Notes: generated from the letters alone by a model not told the origin. Positions 9,630 to 20,590 are shown, counted from the stretch's first letter. The stretch: 64,000 nucleotides of DNA from Semisulcospira habei (GCA_036245525.1 BTPG01000002.1:163271876-163335875), one strand, 5' to 3'. Numbers and translations: made by a program.

Positions 9630-9980
9630 CATGCTCTCTCCACCGATTGGACTGTGCTTGTGTTCAGTCTTTGAGGGAATTGTGTGTGTTTCACAGGATT
9701 GTGATTGTCCGATTCAGCTTGCAGTGCTTCAGCTGATTATCTATTCCAGATGTATTTCACTGTATTATTATTATCATTATTGCCCTCGTGAGTCATTCCT
9801 CAGCGTAGCCAAGCCCCATCTAAGTTTCTGTCACTTCTTGCTTCAACCTCTACACAATTTCAATCCCAGATTGTACTTTATGTTTGTCTCGTTCAGTCAG
9901 AGTTTGGCAACTTTGTGCACCTCCTGCGTCAGCTTCAGTATGGAAGTTATGATATTTCTGTATGCTTATCTTTTCTGCAG

Positions 9981-10113
9981 CCGGACTTTGGAAAGCCTGT
10001 ACACAGCCCACCACCCAACAGAGCACCAATCAAATTTATATCCCCCCCTGCATCGGCTTCTACATCTTGTGTCTCCTTCACTTCTCGCACTGAAGGGGAG
10101 GGTGATGAAGATG
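9981..10113 (+). CDS. CEP192: CEP192 exon 5 of window
   Basis: Acceptor TTTTCTGCAG and donor GTAAGT bound 133 bases, phase 0 in and phase 1 out. It encodes PDFGKPVHSPPPNRAPIKF followed by a Ser/Pro/Ala-rich stretch and EGEGDED. It is likely disordered linker. The frame continues directly into the large exon at 11092. Confidence 0.7.
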
Positions 10114-10376
10114 GTAAGTGACACTGATGTTTACTATCAAAGCAGTGTCTGCCATGTTTGTGGAACCTACTTTTTGGGGGGTTTGTGGTGTTATTGGGTG
10201 AAATGTATTTATTACGTTTTTAACCCTTTGGTTGTCTGTAGCACTCTTTGTCGAGGTTGATTCCTGCAGAAAGCGCCATTGATGGGCAGAAGCTGAAGTG
10301 AGTAATGCATTGAGCCCTAAGGTGACAATTTTCAGATTTTATAGTTGTCTTCTTCCAGTTCAGGGGATTGATCAAC

Positions 10377-10464
10377 CATGATAGTTCAAGGGTGGTGCCA
10401 GAGTAGCTTGGCACATTTAGGCGCCAAGCTACACTGGCACCACCCTTAAACTATCTTGGTTGAT
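10377..10464. repeat. P1 palindrome core
   Basis: The stem from TGATAGTTCAAGGGTGGTGCC to GGCACCACCCTTAAACTATC, loop near 10419. The outer ends have decayed, though TTTTAACCC lies upstream at 10218-10226. Confidence 0.7.
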
Positions 10465-10683
10465 CTGCTTGCTGTTGCATATCAAGGCTGACTGCTTTAA
10501 CTGTTTTTGTCTGCTTGTATTGGTTATGAAGATTTTTATGTGAGATTGTGTCACATGTGAGATTGTGTCATGGGTGACAGTCTTCAGTCCTGGAGGCTGA
10601 TTCAGCTTTTTCAAACCCCCTTAGAGCTGAATTTCACCTTTTTGTTTGAGACAGAACAGCTCTTCAGCCAGCTTCTTTCATCT

Positions 10684-10750
10684 GTAAGAGACATAAATTC
10701 TCATGATGCCTCTACTTCCGCAGGGCTCATGAGAATTTATTTCTCTTGCT
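10684..10750. repeat. P2 palindrome
   Basis: TAAGAGACATAAATTCTCATG pairs with CATGAGAATTTATTTCTCTTG around a GC-rich centre containing TCCGCAGGG. Confidence 0.7.
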
Positions 10751-11091
10751 GGCCATGGATCATGGGGCATAGTGGACCATTTACATGTCAATTTTGCGCA
10801 CTGCCACACATATGTCTTTGTTTTTGTAGTTTGCAGGGAGGACCAAATCCACTTGCCTATCACCAAATGCCAAATTTCATGTTTCTGGGAGCCCAAATGG
10901 CAAATGTAAATTTCACAACAGACCATGCAATTGTTTGGGCTACCATTGTTTACAACAACAACAACAACAAAAAGACTGCCAGGCTTGACTTGGATTCAGG
11001 CTACTAGGATCCTAGGACATTTGGTCCTCTCTAGTGATGTAGTGTTGAGTGAAGCGTTGTGGCAATGATCAGCTGCCTGTGCTTTTTTCAG

Positions 11092-13421
11092 GTGACCAAA
11101 CTATCACGAGTGACACCACCATGAACGCAGATGACTTGACGGCATCACCAGCACCACAGCAAAACCCTGCACCTACATCTGCCCAGCAGAACGCAGAGAT
11201 GACTCTACGTGAAGAGCTGTCATCCCTCTTCTTGGATCTGACTGCTAATGCCAGCAGTTCTGACCTGTCCATGGAGGATGCGCTGAGCATGAGCACAGTA
11301 CTCAGCTTTGTCAAGAATCACAACTTCATGAAGTCCTCTGACTTTGCTTCCGCCATTCTTAAGCTTTCCAATGTCAAGAAACAACAGAGTGGCAAGGCTG
11401 GGGACAGAATGGTGGAGGACAGAAAACTGGAAGATGAAAAGCCTGATGGAGGGAAGAAGAGCATGAATCACCCTGTGCGTGCAACCAGTGCTGTGAACAG
11501 TACCAGTGGCAGCATACATAAGGGGGTAAAAACCGGTCCTGACCAAGGCTCCTTTAGCAAGGATGCATCTTTGTCACAGCACAGCAAGTCAGTAGAGAAA
11601 CAGCGCTCAAGTCTCAGTCACAAGTATCATCCCGCTCATCGTCTTACAGCACAAATCCACCTGTACCCTCCATTCCTGATCCATCATCACCATTACCTGA
11701 TTCCCCAAGGCAGAAAGGCTCACGTCTGCCAGTGCGTGTAGGGTCTGGCACGCATGCCTCTGCAGAAACGCATCGTGGCAGAACTCTGTCAGCGCAGGGC
11801 AGGGGTCACCCGGCACCAGGGCCACTCAGTAAAAGTCGCTCGGTGTCCCAGATCCCCACTCAGCTCCAGCTTGATGATGCCAAGATGGACAGTGAGATGG
11901 TCAGTGCAAAAACTTTCACGACTAACAATCACAGTTCAGCTCTGCGTGGTCAGAGTGGAATGTTAGAAATGCCAGGTGCTGCGGATGCAGGGAAAAGAAA
12001 CAGTTCCCATAAAGAGAGCAGGCAGCGGCAGAGTCGTGAGACAGAGAACAGTTCTGTGAGACAAAGCGCAACTAACTTGAAGAACAGACAGATGTCAAAT
12101 GGTGGAGTCCGTACATCACAGCCAGGGACAAAGTCTAATACCTTCCAGTCACCGCCTCAGGCCAGAGTGATAGGGAATCAGGAATTGAGCCAACCTTCAC
12201 AATCACAGGTGCACAGTAGTAAACACGGTCAAAAGCCAGAAGCCACTCCAAATTTCAGTAGAGAGAAGCAGGTGGACTTTACCCAGGGTCCTATGCCCCT
12301 GAACATTCCCCTCAGTGTTCCTAGAGAAAGACGGTCAGATGTGAGAAGATCTGCCACTAGCCACAAGCATGCCAGTGCTGCAGGACTCAGCGATGACGGT
12401 GAGTACTCCAGTCTGCCACCCTTCAGGGTGGAGCATGGGGCAGGGGAGGATGGGGGATCCCTGCCCTACATGCCCACTTTTCAAACTCCAGCCACCAAGC
12501 TACCGGTGTCATCATCTCAAGCCTTGCGCGGCCAAGCGGCGTCCCAGGACATACAAGGGTCAGGTCGGCAGGATTCACTATGGAGTGGCAACTACTATGG
12601 CCACCACATCCCTGATGGCATGGAAAACAGCACACCTTCCCGCCATCACCACGGTGATGACCTTTCACGCCAGGAGGCTGTGGGCACAGAGGATGTGGAG
12701 CTGATGGAATCACGGCAGTTTGACCTTGTGGAGGACGTGACACATCAGGGGAATGATCACTGGTCAGGAACAGCTGCTGGAATGGCAATGTCTTCTGGTG
12801 ATAACATGAAAATACACCAGGTGACAAAATCAGCAAGCCAGTCAGCTGCCATCGCTCAATCATCTCCAAGTGTGCCACAGAATTCCAGTCGGCCTGCCCT
12901 CTTGACAGGAACGTCTCTCCTCAAAACTGACTTTGCCCAGAAGTATCTGGTGACCAGTGATCTTGGCAGACCAGATAAGGACCAAACAGGCATTAGACAG
13001 GCTCAGGCTCAGCCGCTAGTGTTCAAGCAACCCCAGGTCCCAGACCACGCCAGCAAACAGCGACAAAAGCATCAGCCAAGACAGCTGGCAACTAGTGCAA
13101 ATAAGCAAGCATTGAGACAGCCCACTGCTAGTGAAAACTACAAGAGCATAACACAATCTGGTAACATGACCCAGTTCTTCAGTGACAAAACTCATCCCTA
13201 CCCCCAGGCTAACGCTAATGGCACCAGTGCTGGTCTGGATGAGACATCAGCCAGCGTGTACTATGAACTAAATGAGGACCTTCAGCAGACGACATTGGTG
13301 GGTGATCACACGGCGCTGTCCAGTTTCTGGGGCAAAAGTCCGCTTTACCAGAGTACCCCTGCCTTCGAGATGGGCAAGGTGCCCGCGGTCACCATGATGA
13401 CCTCCAAACTGGATGAGCGCG
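11092..13421 (+). CDS. CEP192: CEP192 large central exon (2.3 kb, one frameshift)
   Basis: The exon runs from acceptor GCTTTTTTCAG (to 11091) to donor GTAAGG (13422) and encodes about 776 residues. The first part reads GDQTITSDTTMNADDLTASP and then a likely helical segment MTLREELSSLFLDLTANASS ... LSFVKNHNFMKSSDFASAIL. The rest is long, polar and low complexity, rich in Ser, Gln, His and Lys. Near 11600-11640 the frame must move by one missing base: one frame stops at 11741 and the next carries on to the donor. With that base restored the exon is phase 1 to 1, matching both neighbours. CEP192 orthologues have a long disordered region ahead of the ASH repeats, which suits this exon. Confidence 0.8.
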
Positions 13422-13478
13422 GTAAGGTTAACTCCAAAATTCACTCCTTTTGTGGAAGGTGCGCAGAAAATGAAAACT

Positions 13479-13538
13479 GCAAGAGGCATAGATCCTCGAG
13501 CCCCCACATTTGCGGGGGCTCTTGAGGATCTATGCCCC
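13479..13538. repeat. P2 palindrome, 58 bases after an exon
   Basis: GCAAGAGGCATAGATCCTCGAG pairs with CTTGAGGATCTATGCCCC around CCCCCACATTTGCGGGGG. It lies very near the 5' splice site at 13422 and would form a strong intronic hairpin. Confidence 0.8.
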
Positions 13539-13767
13539 ATTAATAATCAAGCTTGTCAGATGTAGGGAGCTAACAGGATAGACATGGGGGCTCAGGCGGG
13601 TCTATCAAGTGCGCCCAATTGGTTTCACTGATGTCTAGGTTTTTGTTGTGGTAGAGTGGTAAAGGGTGATTTTAAGTCTGTGATGCTTTCATAGATGTAG
13701 TCCATTTCCATAGGCAGTGAAGGGTTAAAAGATAATATCCAGAGGAATTGTAGCTGTAGAGCTTTTG

Positions 13768-13848
13768 TTAACTTACTCGAGATGTGCCCGTATCGGGATA
13801 TGTGGCTAAAGCCACATATATGGTTGCGGCACATCTCGAATGAGTTAA
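13768..13848. mobile_element. TTAA-flanked palindrome (81 bp)
   Basis: Begins TTAACTTACTCGAGATGTGCC and ends GGCACATCTCGAATGAGTTAA, with inner pairing of ATATGTGGCT and AGCCACATAT. It has the same TTAA boundaries as P1 and P3 but a different stem sequence. Confidence 0.75.
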
Positions 13849-14159
13849 TGGTACTAGAGGTGTCTGTTTGAAGGTGAGAGATATCAATTGCACACACACA
13901 CTGGTTGTCCCCATTGATCTGCTGCTGCTATCATTGGTAGTAAACCGTGTTTAGTAAGTTGCGAACTGAGGGAGACAACCAGTGTCACCAAGTCATTGTC
14001 TCAACAGACAGATGTTTGTATTCATATAGTGAAAACATTGCAGAAGTATTTTGTTCAGACAGCTGTCTTTGCTGCTGTATTTAACGCAAATTTGTACACT
14101 GCCATATGCAAGCTACATTATACTATAGTACTTACAGATAAGGATATAGACCAATGGCT

Positions 14160-14275
14160 TTAGTTCAAGGGTGGTGCTAGAATAGCTTGGCGCCTAGAGG
14201 CGCCAAGCTATTCTGGCACTACCCTTGAATTATTTTAGTCAAACTTATTTCACACGTATTCTGAATAAGGGTTAA
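14160..14275. mobile_element. P1 palindromic MITE
   Basis: The stem from TTAGTTCAAGGGTGGTGCTAG to CACTACCCTTGAATTATTTTA is centred on GGCGCCTAGAGGCGCC, with a right terminus AAGGGTTAA. The sequence resembles the copies at 44006 and 57688, which show the full-length form. Confidence 0.75.
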
Positions 14276-14395
14276 AAACCTAATCTTGCACTACCCTTGA
14301 AGTGTAATGGCATATTCATCTCTGGCTGAGGTGTTTAGTGGTAAATGTGTTACCGAGTCTTTTTTCATTTTTTTATTTTCCCCACATGTTTTCAG

Positions 14396-14670
14396 ACCTC
14401 AATACCCCTGGCACCAGTATGGTCACACCGCGTGTACGACGACAGCTTATTGACGTACAGCGACGCGTCACCTTCCCAGAGTTCTGCTGCTTGGGCGTGT
14501 CGCAGAAGACTTCTTTCCCCATCACGAACCGCACTGCAGTGGGGGTGGCCTGTCGGTTCCGGCTAGTGCAGCTGCAACACAATGGAAAATATGTTAATGT
14601 TGAGCTGCAGAGTCCATTTGAGATCAAACCTAAAATGTCCATTGGATCAGGGGCCACTGAAGAGCTGCCG
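14396..14670 (+). CDS. CEP192: CEP192 exon 7 of window (first ASH/PapD-like domain)
   Basis: Acceptor GTTTTCAG and donor GTAAGT bound 275 bases, phase 1 in and phase 0 out. It encodes DLNTPGTSMVTPRVRRQLID, VTFPEFCCLGVSQKTSFPI and TNRTAVGVACRFRLVQL, then KYVNVELQSPFEIKPKMSI. The pattern of a beta strand, then TNRT, then hydrophobic strands is that of ASPM-SPD2-Hydin (ASH) domains, and the wording is characteristic of CEP192. ASH domains here mediate scaffold contacts in the pericentriolar matrix. Confidence 0.85.
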
Positions 14671-14735
14671 GTAAGTGGCCTTTTAAGCCTATTTCACTTA
14701 TTACAAGGGTGGATTAACAAAAGTCAGATATTACC

Positions 14736-14736
<1 letters not shown>

Positions 14737-14799
<63 letters not shown>

Positions 14800-14834
14800 C
14801 CACTTTTTTTAGGATGCAGATTGACCGTGGCACT

Positions 14835-14910
<76 letters not shown>

Positions 14911-14947
14911 CCACTTTTTTTAGGATGCAGATTGACCGTGGCACTGG
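14737..14947. repeat. Duplicated block with two long GT tracts
   Basis: A GT tract is followed by TTATCCACTTTTTTTAGGATG and CAGATTGACCGTGGCACTGG, and then the whole arrangement is repeated with a second, longer GT tract. The tandem unit of about 105 bp starts some 70 bases after the 5' splice site at 14671. Confidence 0.9.
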
Positions 14948-14948
14948 C

Positions 14949-15022
14949 AGTTCATGAGTTGCTAGAATAGCTTGGTGCCTACAGGCACCAAACTATTCTG
15001 GCACCTCCCATGAACTGTCATG
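14949..15022. repeat. P1-like palindrome core
   Basis: CAGTTCATGAGTTGCTAGAAT pairs with ATTCTGGCACCTCCCATGAACTG (written here as its right arm, 14993-15015) around TGCCTACAGGCA. It lies 74 bases upstream of DIRS copy B. Confidence 0.7.
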
Positions 15023-15095
15023 GTTGAAGAGTTTTCTGTTACAGTGTGTCACTATCAAAGTGCTATGGGTGAAGTTTCATTGTGCAGGCTGATTT

Positions 15096-15297
15096 GTTTC
15101 CTCAAAATACATTACCTATGGCATTACTATATGGAAGGTACACTTAGCTTACCAATTTCAGCCTAAGAATCTGTTGTGTATACATACGCAACCAGGGAGG
15201 CGACTCTAGGGAGTCGTTACCAAGAAACCCTGAGTACCCGCCCTTCCCTCCCTATCCGGTCACGTGTGAGTGGTGCCATGCCAGTCGAACACTTAGC
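15096..15297 (+). repeat. Left inverted terminal repeat, DIRS copy B
   Basis: The sequence from the tip to GCCAGTCGAACACTTAGC reappears, reversed and complemented, at about 20630-20840 (CGACTGGCATGGC through AAGTGTACCTTCCATATAG). The two arms differ at their outermost 35-40 bases, as in DIRS1. Confidence 0.85.
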
Positions 15298-15495
15298 TTC
15301 GTTGTGGTAAGGTGTTTCGTACACGTCTTCAGCCTTTGGATACCCTTGGATGCCCTTTGAGATACCTGTGGATACTTTGGATTACATGGTGTGTTGTGCC
15401 TCCCTTTGGACTACCTGTGTTTCCCTTGGACTACCTGTGGGTCCCTTGGTTGGTGTCTCTCCTTGCTTGACTTCCGTCACTCTGGACATAGCCAG

Positions 15496-15686
15496 GTAAG
15501 GTCTCGGGGTGTGCTTCTGTCGGCCAGGTTCTCCTGACCGGCGGTGGTATTTCCTCAGCGGCTGGTTCGTACACAGCCGGCCTTCACTGCGTAACCGGTT
15601 GTGAGTTTTCGCTCATGGGGCCCTTCGTTAGTACAGGCCGTGTGTTGTGTGCCGTTGCCTCTCCTGTGTTCCGCTCTCTGTTGCAG
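15496..15686 (+). other. Probable spliceosomal intron in the DIRS 5' region (copy B)
   Basis: Donor CCAG-GTAAGGTCTCGG (15492-15506) recurs as CCAG-GTAAGGTCTCGG in copy D1 at 52811. Acceptor TGTTGCAG (to 15686) recurs in copies A, D2 and F immediately before the zinc-ribbon coding block. A 191-base intron removing the end of the leader is inferred. Introns have been reported in some DIRS1-like elements. Confidence 0.6.
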
Positions 15687-15850
15687 TGCACAGTTGCGTA
15701 CTTGTCGTCAGTGTAAGGGGCTTCAGTGGCCCACACTCTGTGTCTCATGTGCTCGGGCTGCTCATCCGCACGGCCGTGCAAGAGATGCGCTCCATGCAAG
15801 GAGGAACGATGGTCTCAGTTGTGGGAGTTCTTACCGGCGTGACCACCCGT
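15687..15850 (+). pseudogene. DIRS ORF1 zinc-ribbon-like fragment (copy B)
   Basis: After the acceptor one frame reads QLRTCRQCKGLQWP and LCVSCARAAHPHG, and a second frame reads CKRCAPC and WSQLWEFLP. Together they show the same Cys-pair order and closing WSQLW.F as copies A, D2 and F, with a frameshift in the middle. A Gag-like nucleic-acid-binding role is the inference. Confidence 0.55.
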
Positions 15851-16311
15851 CTGCCTCCCAGGAACCCACTCGGCCCTCGGCCTCCCCGCCCCCTTGGCGG
15901 GCGACCTCAGACATCGTGGGGTTCTCCTCCCGCTGTGCGCTTCTCGCTGCGCCTGTCATTGCCCCCATGACCGTGTCTCCCCCCGGCTGGACTTCGTCGC
16001 CGGACTGCGGGGACTCCTCCCAGCGCTAGGCGCTCGGGTCATCTGGACCACCGACCGTCATATCGGACAGAGATACACTTGCATCGACGCGCATGCTCTC
16101 CGTCAGTCTCTGGGTCTCGTTCCCCGGGTCGTGGATCTGCTGGGCCGTTGATGTCGCTGGACCCTCCTTCCCTACTGCGTGCTCGACACACGGCTGCAAG
16201 GGCGCCGCCCTGCGCTCAGCGCAGCCCTCACCGGGCCGAAGGATCCAGACCCACCTCTGGGTCGCGCTCTACCTCTCAGCACCGCGCGGCTTCCGGGTCC
16301 CTCATCGCACG

Positions 16312-16515
16312 CAGCCAGGATTCACGAGACCGGCGGGACCCAGCCTGTCAACAGCACAGGGCGGATTCCTGAGACCAGCCACACCCGGCCTGTCTACAGC
16401 ACAGATCGGATGCCAGAGGCCAGTGGGACCCAGCCTGTCTACAGCACAGGTCGGTTTCCAGAGACCTGCAGGACCCGGTCTGTCATCAGCACAGGTCGGA
16501 TTCCCGGGACCAGCA
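16312..16515 (+). repeat. 45-bp (15-codon) tandem repeat in DIRS copy B ORF1 region
   Basis: Four and a half units, each close to the pattern RIPETSGTQPVYSTG, lie in one frame. The unit length divisible by three points to expansion under coding constraint. The array is unrelated in sequence to those of copies A and F. Confidence 0.85.
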
Positions 16516-17729
16516 CCCTGAAGGGCGCCGCTATGGCTGGCATGATTCCTCAGACCCTCCCTCCTCAGGCCGGTGCTCGTCCCCTTGCTCACGATCCCAC
16601 GGCAGTGCTCAGTCCCGTTCCCCCTCACGCAGTCCTTCCCCTGCATCGGCCCCCCTCGCTGGCTCGGAGACGACTCAAGCCTGATTGCTTGTTGCCTGCC
16701 TCCGGACGTCCACCCTCTGTCCCCACCGATGACAAGGATGGCCTCGGCTCTTGTGGACGCGCCGCACATGACCAAGACCAGCAGGGTCGGCTGACAGGGG
16801 CTTCTTCTCCAACATGCGTTGGCCGGCGGGCGTTGATATCAGGTGCCGGCAGAGCTGGTACTCGGGCCATTCTCAGTCGTTCACCTGCCCTCTTCCCCCT
16901 GTGGACTCCTTTGCTAAGACCCTGCTTGAATGCTGGGGGGCCCTATGGCGTTGTATCCCCTTCGGGCTCTGCAACACAGCGACCTTGTTCTGCAACTCCC
17001 TGGCCTGCATGGGCTTCTTGGAGCTGGCGACTCAGGCTGTGCTCCAGTGCGTGGAGGATTCCTTGGAGCGTCCCGACGCGGATCCCCTGGCGTGACATCC
17101 ACGCGTTGGCAGTCGTGGCCTACTAAGCGACTTACCTTGCATCCACCTACACCCTCGCCGCAGCCGCGAACTGTGACCTGATGTGCCGGGATGCTTTGTT
17201 GGACCAGTGCCCGCGCCTCCCTATGCTCTTTCGCTCTCAGCTCCGCTGAGCGCCACTCGGGGGTCCCCTACTCTTTGGTCCCAGCTGGCAGGCAGTGCAG
17301 GAGGCCTCCAAAGACCTCTGGCCGGGCGCCCCCTGGCCACCCTCCGCTCGCCTTCAGGCCTCCCGTAGGGCGGTAGGTCGTGCCCTACGGTCCTTCAGAC
17401 ACTCCTCCCAGCCAGTTTTCAGGGATGCCCGCGGCCCCCCGGGAAAGCTCCTTCCAGTCGCCCTTGCGCCCCCGCGGCTGCTGCCCTCACGTGGTTCAGA
17501 CCCGCCCGCAGACTCGGGCGGGGCCCACTGACTCACTCCCTCCCTCGTCCCCCGCAGAGCCCCCAGTTGGCGGGAGGCTAGCCCTGCACAGCGTCGAGTG
17601 GCGGTCGCTGTTGCCGGACGACACTGGGGTGCGCACTACCGCCTCGGAGGGCTTGCGGATTTCCTTTCGCCTCCCCTCTCCACTCCGTCGCTCTCCTGTC
17701 TGGACACGTGTCCCAGCCGACCAGCTCAA

Positions 17730-18300
17730 GTCCGCGATGGAGCTGGTCGTGCGGCACGACTCCCCAGCCTTTTACAGAGCTGTCTCTTCCTAGTGCAGAA
17801 GCCAGGTGGCCGGTGGCGCCCTATCATTGATCTATCGGCGCTCAACAGTTCATTTCCGCTCCCCCGTTTCGGATGGGGACGGCGCGGGCCCTGCAGGCCG
17901 TCGTGCACCCCATGGACTTCGCCGTCAGCCTCGATCTGACAGACGCATACCTGCACGTCCCCATTCACCCAGCCTCTCAGCTTTTTTTTGCGTTTCGCCT
18001 ATTGCGGGGTGGTCTATCAGTTCCGTGCTCTGCCCTTCGGCCTCAGCCTCAGCCCCTGTTCACTCAGCTCGTGGAAGCGGTGGTCACCAAGGCCCGTCAG
18101 ACATCCTCCAGCCCCACCTCCAATTATTTGGACATCCTGCTTCTCCGGAACCAGAATTCCTATGCTCTCGCCATGGACCAGGACGCTTTCCTAGCCCACC
18201 TCCGTCGGCTAGGCCTCTTGGTCAACAGGGGAAGTCCGACCTTGCTCGTTCCCACCGGTTCGTCTATCTGGATATGGAGTTTTGGACCGACTGTGACCGT
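17730..18300 (+). pseudogene. DIRS reverse transcriptase remnant (copy B)
   Basis: The blocks in order are RHDSPAFYRAV, then VQKPGGRWRPIIDLSALN (another frame), then FAVSLDLTDAYLHVPIHP (motif A with its Asp pair), then FAFRLLRGG and YLDILLLRNQ at the motif C position. The arrangement is typical of DIRS RT. At least two frameshifts break it. Motif C should be YLDD; here the second Asp is Ile. Copy F has Val at the same place. Confidence 0.8.
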
Positions 18301-18589
18301 GTGAGACTGCCGGAGGCGCGCGTCACGATGTTGGTGGAGTTTCTCCCGCCGGGTATCCCTCGCGGACGTGGTCCCGGCCCAGGTTTGGTTGCATCTATTG
18401 GGCCTTATGAGCGCTGTGGCAGACCTTGCCCCTGGGGCCGGCTCTACTCGCGCCCGCTCCAGCTCCATCTCCTGGCCCATTGGTGCTCGTCCTGTCACGA
18501 CCTCGCGGCTCCGGTCCCCGTCCTCCCACTCGTGCGGTCTCTCCTCCAGCTGTGGGCGGACCCTGCCTGGCTTTTCTTGGGAGTCCCCC

Positions 18590-18960
18590 TCCACCGAGGC
18601 TCTCCCTCTGCACTGACGCCAACCTTTCGGGTTGGGGCGCGCACCTCCTTCCGGATGTCTCTGCAGCCTCCAGCCCTTGGGCCTCGAACCTCTCGGCAGG
18701 CACTTCCGTTGGCTGGAGTTGAAGGCGGTGTGGTTGACTCTCCACCATTGGCAGACTCGTCTCCTCCGCCGAGAGGTCCTGATCTTGTCTGACAGTGCGA
18801 TGGTTGTCGCGTACATCTAGAAGCAGGGGGGTACGCACTCCCCGACCCTCTGCATGGTGCTTGCCAGCTGCTCCTGTGGTGCAGTGATCGCGGTATCTCT
18901 CTCCGGGCTCGCCACATTCCAGGCCCCTGATGCTCCGTGTGGACTCCTGCTCGCGGAAAT
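18590..18960 (+). pseudogene. DIRS RNase H remnant (copy B)
   Basis: LSLCTDANLSGWGAHLLPD carries the first catalytic Asp. In another frame WLELKAVWLTL carries the Glu, and VLILSDSAMVVAYI carries the second Asp before a TAG stop at 18818. The family is the RNase H linked to DIRS RT. Frameshift and stop make it inactive. Confidence 0.75.
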
Positions 18961-19289
18961 GTTTGCTCCTGCACACCGAGGGGTTGCTGAGTCCGGAGAT
19001 CTTCCGTCTTTGCGCGGCCAACGGCCCTACCACGTTGAATATACTGGTTCTCGTCTGATCACCGAAGTTCTGCAACGTTGGGCTCAAAGCGCTCTCTCCG
19101 TCTCTTGGGAGGGCCTCATGGTCTATCCGGACCCTCCATCTACGCGGACCCAGGTCTTGCTGAAGCTCAGGGGCTGCAGCACGATCCTTCTCCTCGTCAC
19201 CCTGTTCAGTTGGAATGGGAGCTGGACCACCTCAGCCTTGCCACGGACCCGCCCCTACCTTTGCCCACCCCCTGCACGATGCTGTAGGA

Positions 19290-20390
19290 GCCCAGGCGAA
19301 AGCGCTTTCACCCGTGCCCGGAGCGGCTCCTCTTACACACTTGGAGGTTATGCGGCAAGCCCTCGCCACAAGAGGTTTTCGCGTGCAGTGGTGGAGGCTG
19401 TCTCTGCGACCTGCAGATCTTCCACCCACCGGGTGTATTTCGAAGTGGCGAGTCTCCGGGGATGGTGCGAGTTGGAGCACCTCTCCCCCACGGTGCTGAT
19501 GTCACCCCCCTAGCCGAGTTCTTTCTGTGGCTATTTCAGGAGAGGAACCTGACCCCTATCACCATCCGGGGATTCCTTTCATCGTGACAGTTGTGTGCCG
19601 CCTTTGGGCTGCGCGGACCCGGGGGCGTGCCCAACCCTCACGGACCTGATGCGCTGTTACGAGCTGATCCCTTGCTGCGACTTCCCCTGGGCCCTTGCCT
19701 GGCTGAATTCGAGCAGGTTTGAGCCTCTCTGCCCTTGGCCAGCCCGGCGGACATAACTAGGAAGACCTGCTTCCTGCTGGCGCTTGCTACGGCATCCAGA
19801 GTCTGCGAGCTATGCTCTCAGTGGCCCCGCCCTGTCTACAGCACAGGTCGGATGGCTCCATGCATCTCTTGACGAGCCCCGCCTTCTTGGCTGAGAAGCG
19901 GCTCCCCTCGGCCAGGGCCCCAGTGGTTATCCTGCACCCACTCAGGGGACGTGACTGGACCTAGGACTTCCGCCGTCAGGACCCGGTCCGGGCACTGCGA
20001 GTCTACCTGCGCTGGACAAAGCCTTCCGGCGTGGCCGGACCCGCCTCTTCCTGCCGTTATCCTCTGGCGGGGACCCTATCTCTGCACGGACGATCTCCTC
20101 ATGGCCTCGCTGGCTCATCCTGTCTGCGTATTGCAGCCTCGCCCCGGGGAGGGTGGCTAAGAGGCTGCATATCCAGACGCGCGCCATCCGAGTGGTCTCC
20201 ATGTGCATCATGTTTGTCCGCACCTGCGCCATGAGAGACATTGTGGTGGCTGTCAGGTGGCGGGCAGATTCCACCTTTGCCCGCTTCTGCCTCAGGGACC
20301 ACTCGGGCCAGTGGGGGGGGGGGAACCTGGCCCTGGTGGGGGACTTTGCTGCGACGCAACACTCCCACCCAGCATCTCAGGCGCCGTAGG
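19290..20390 (+). pseudogene. DIRS tyrosine recombinase remnant (copy B)
   Basis: Scattered frames match the intact recombinase of copy C: LEVMRQALATRGF, NLTPITIRGFLSS, TCFLLALATASRVCEL (the Arg region) and, near the end, RDIVVAVRWRADSTFARFCLRD, where the catalytic Tyr has become Cys and the Gly-Trp has become Arg-Trp. It is multiply frameshifted and inactive. Confidence 0.75.
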
Positions 20391-20494
20391 TCACGCTTAG
20401 CTGAAATCGTCGGGAGGTTGCCCCTCGCAGGCTGCGCTAAGCTTTTGCGGGGGCGGGATTTTTGGGGCGGCACCCACCTCCTTTTCGCTATTCT

Positions 20495-20590
20495 TCCATA
20501 TAGTAATGCCATCGGTAATGTATTTTGAGGAAACAAATGTATTTTTCTCTAAAATTTATTTTTTTGAAAAATATTTACCGATGGCATTAC
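20495..20590 (+). repeat. DIRS internal complementary region (copy B)
   Basis: The first half (CCATATAGTAATGCCATCGG to TTTTGAGGAAAC) is the reverse complement of the element's left tip. The second half (AAATGTATTTTTCTCT to TTTACCGATGGCATTAC) is the reverse complement of its right tip. The region therefore spells the joined ends of the element, as expected for the DIRS circle-junction template. Confidence 0.9.

Noticed and set aside
14714..14970. Open frames made of Cys-Val or Thr-His repeats at GT/CA tracts (also 28737, 59002)
   Set aside because: Pure microsatellite translation with no independent coding evidence.
16312..16515. CRISPR-like regular repeat
   Set aside because: Repeats are directly adjacent 45-bp coding units without spacers, in a eukaryotic retroelement.
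17806..18792. 328-codon open frame over the DIRS B RT region
   Set aside because: RT motifs lie in other frames; this is a GC-rich shadow frame.
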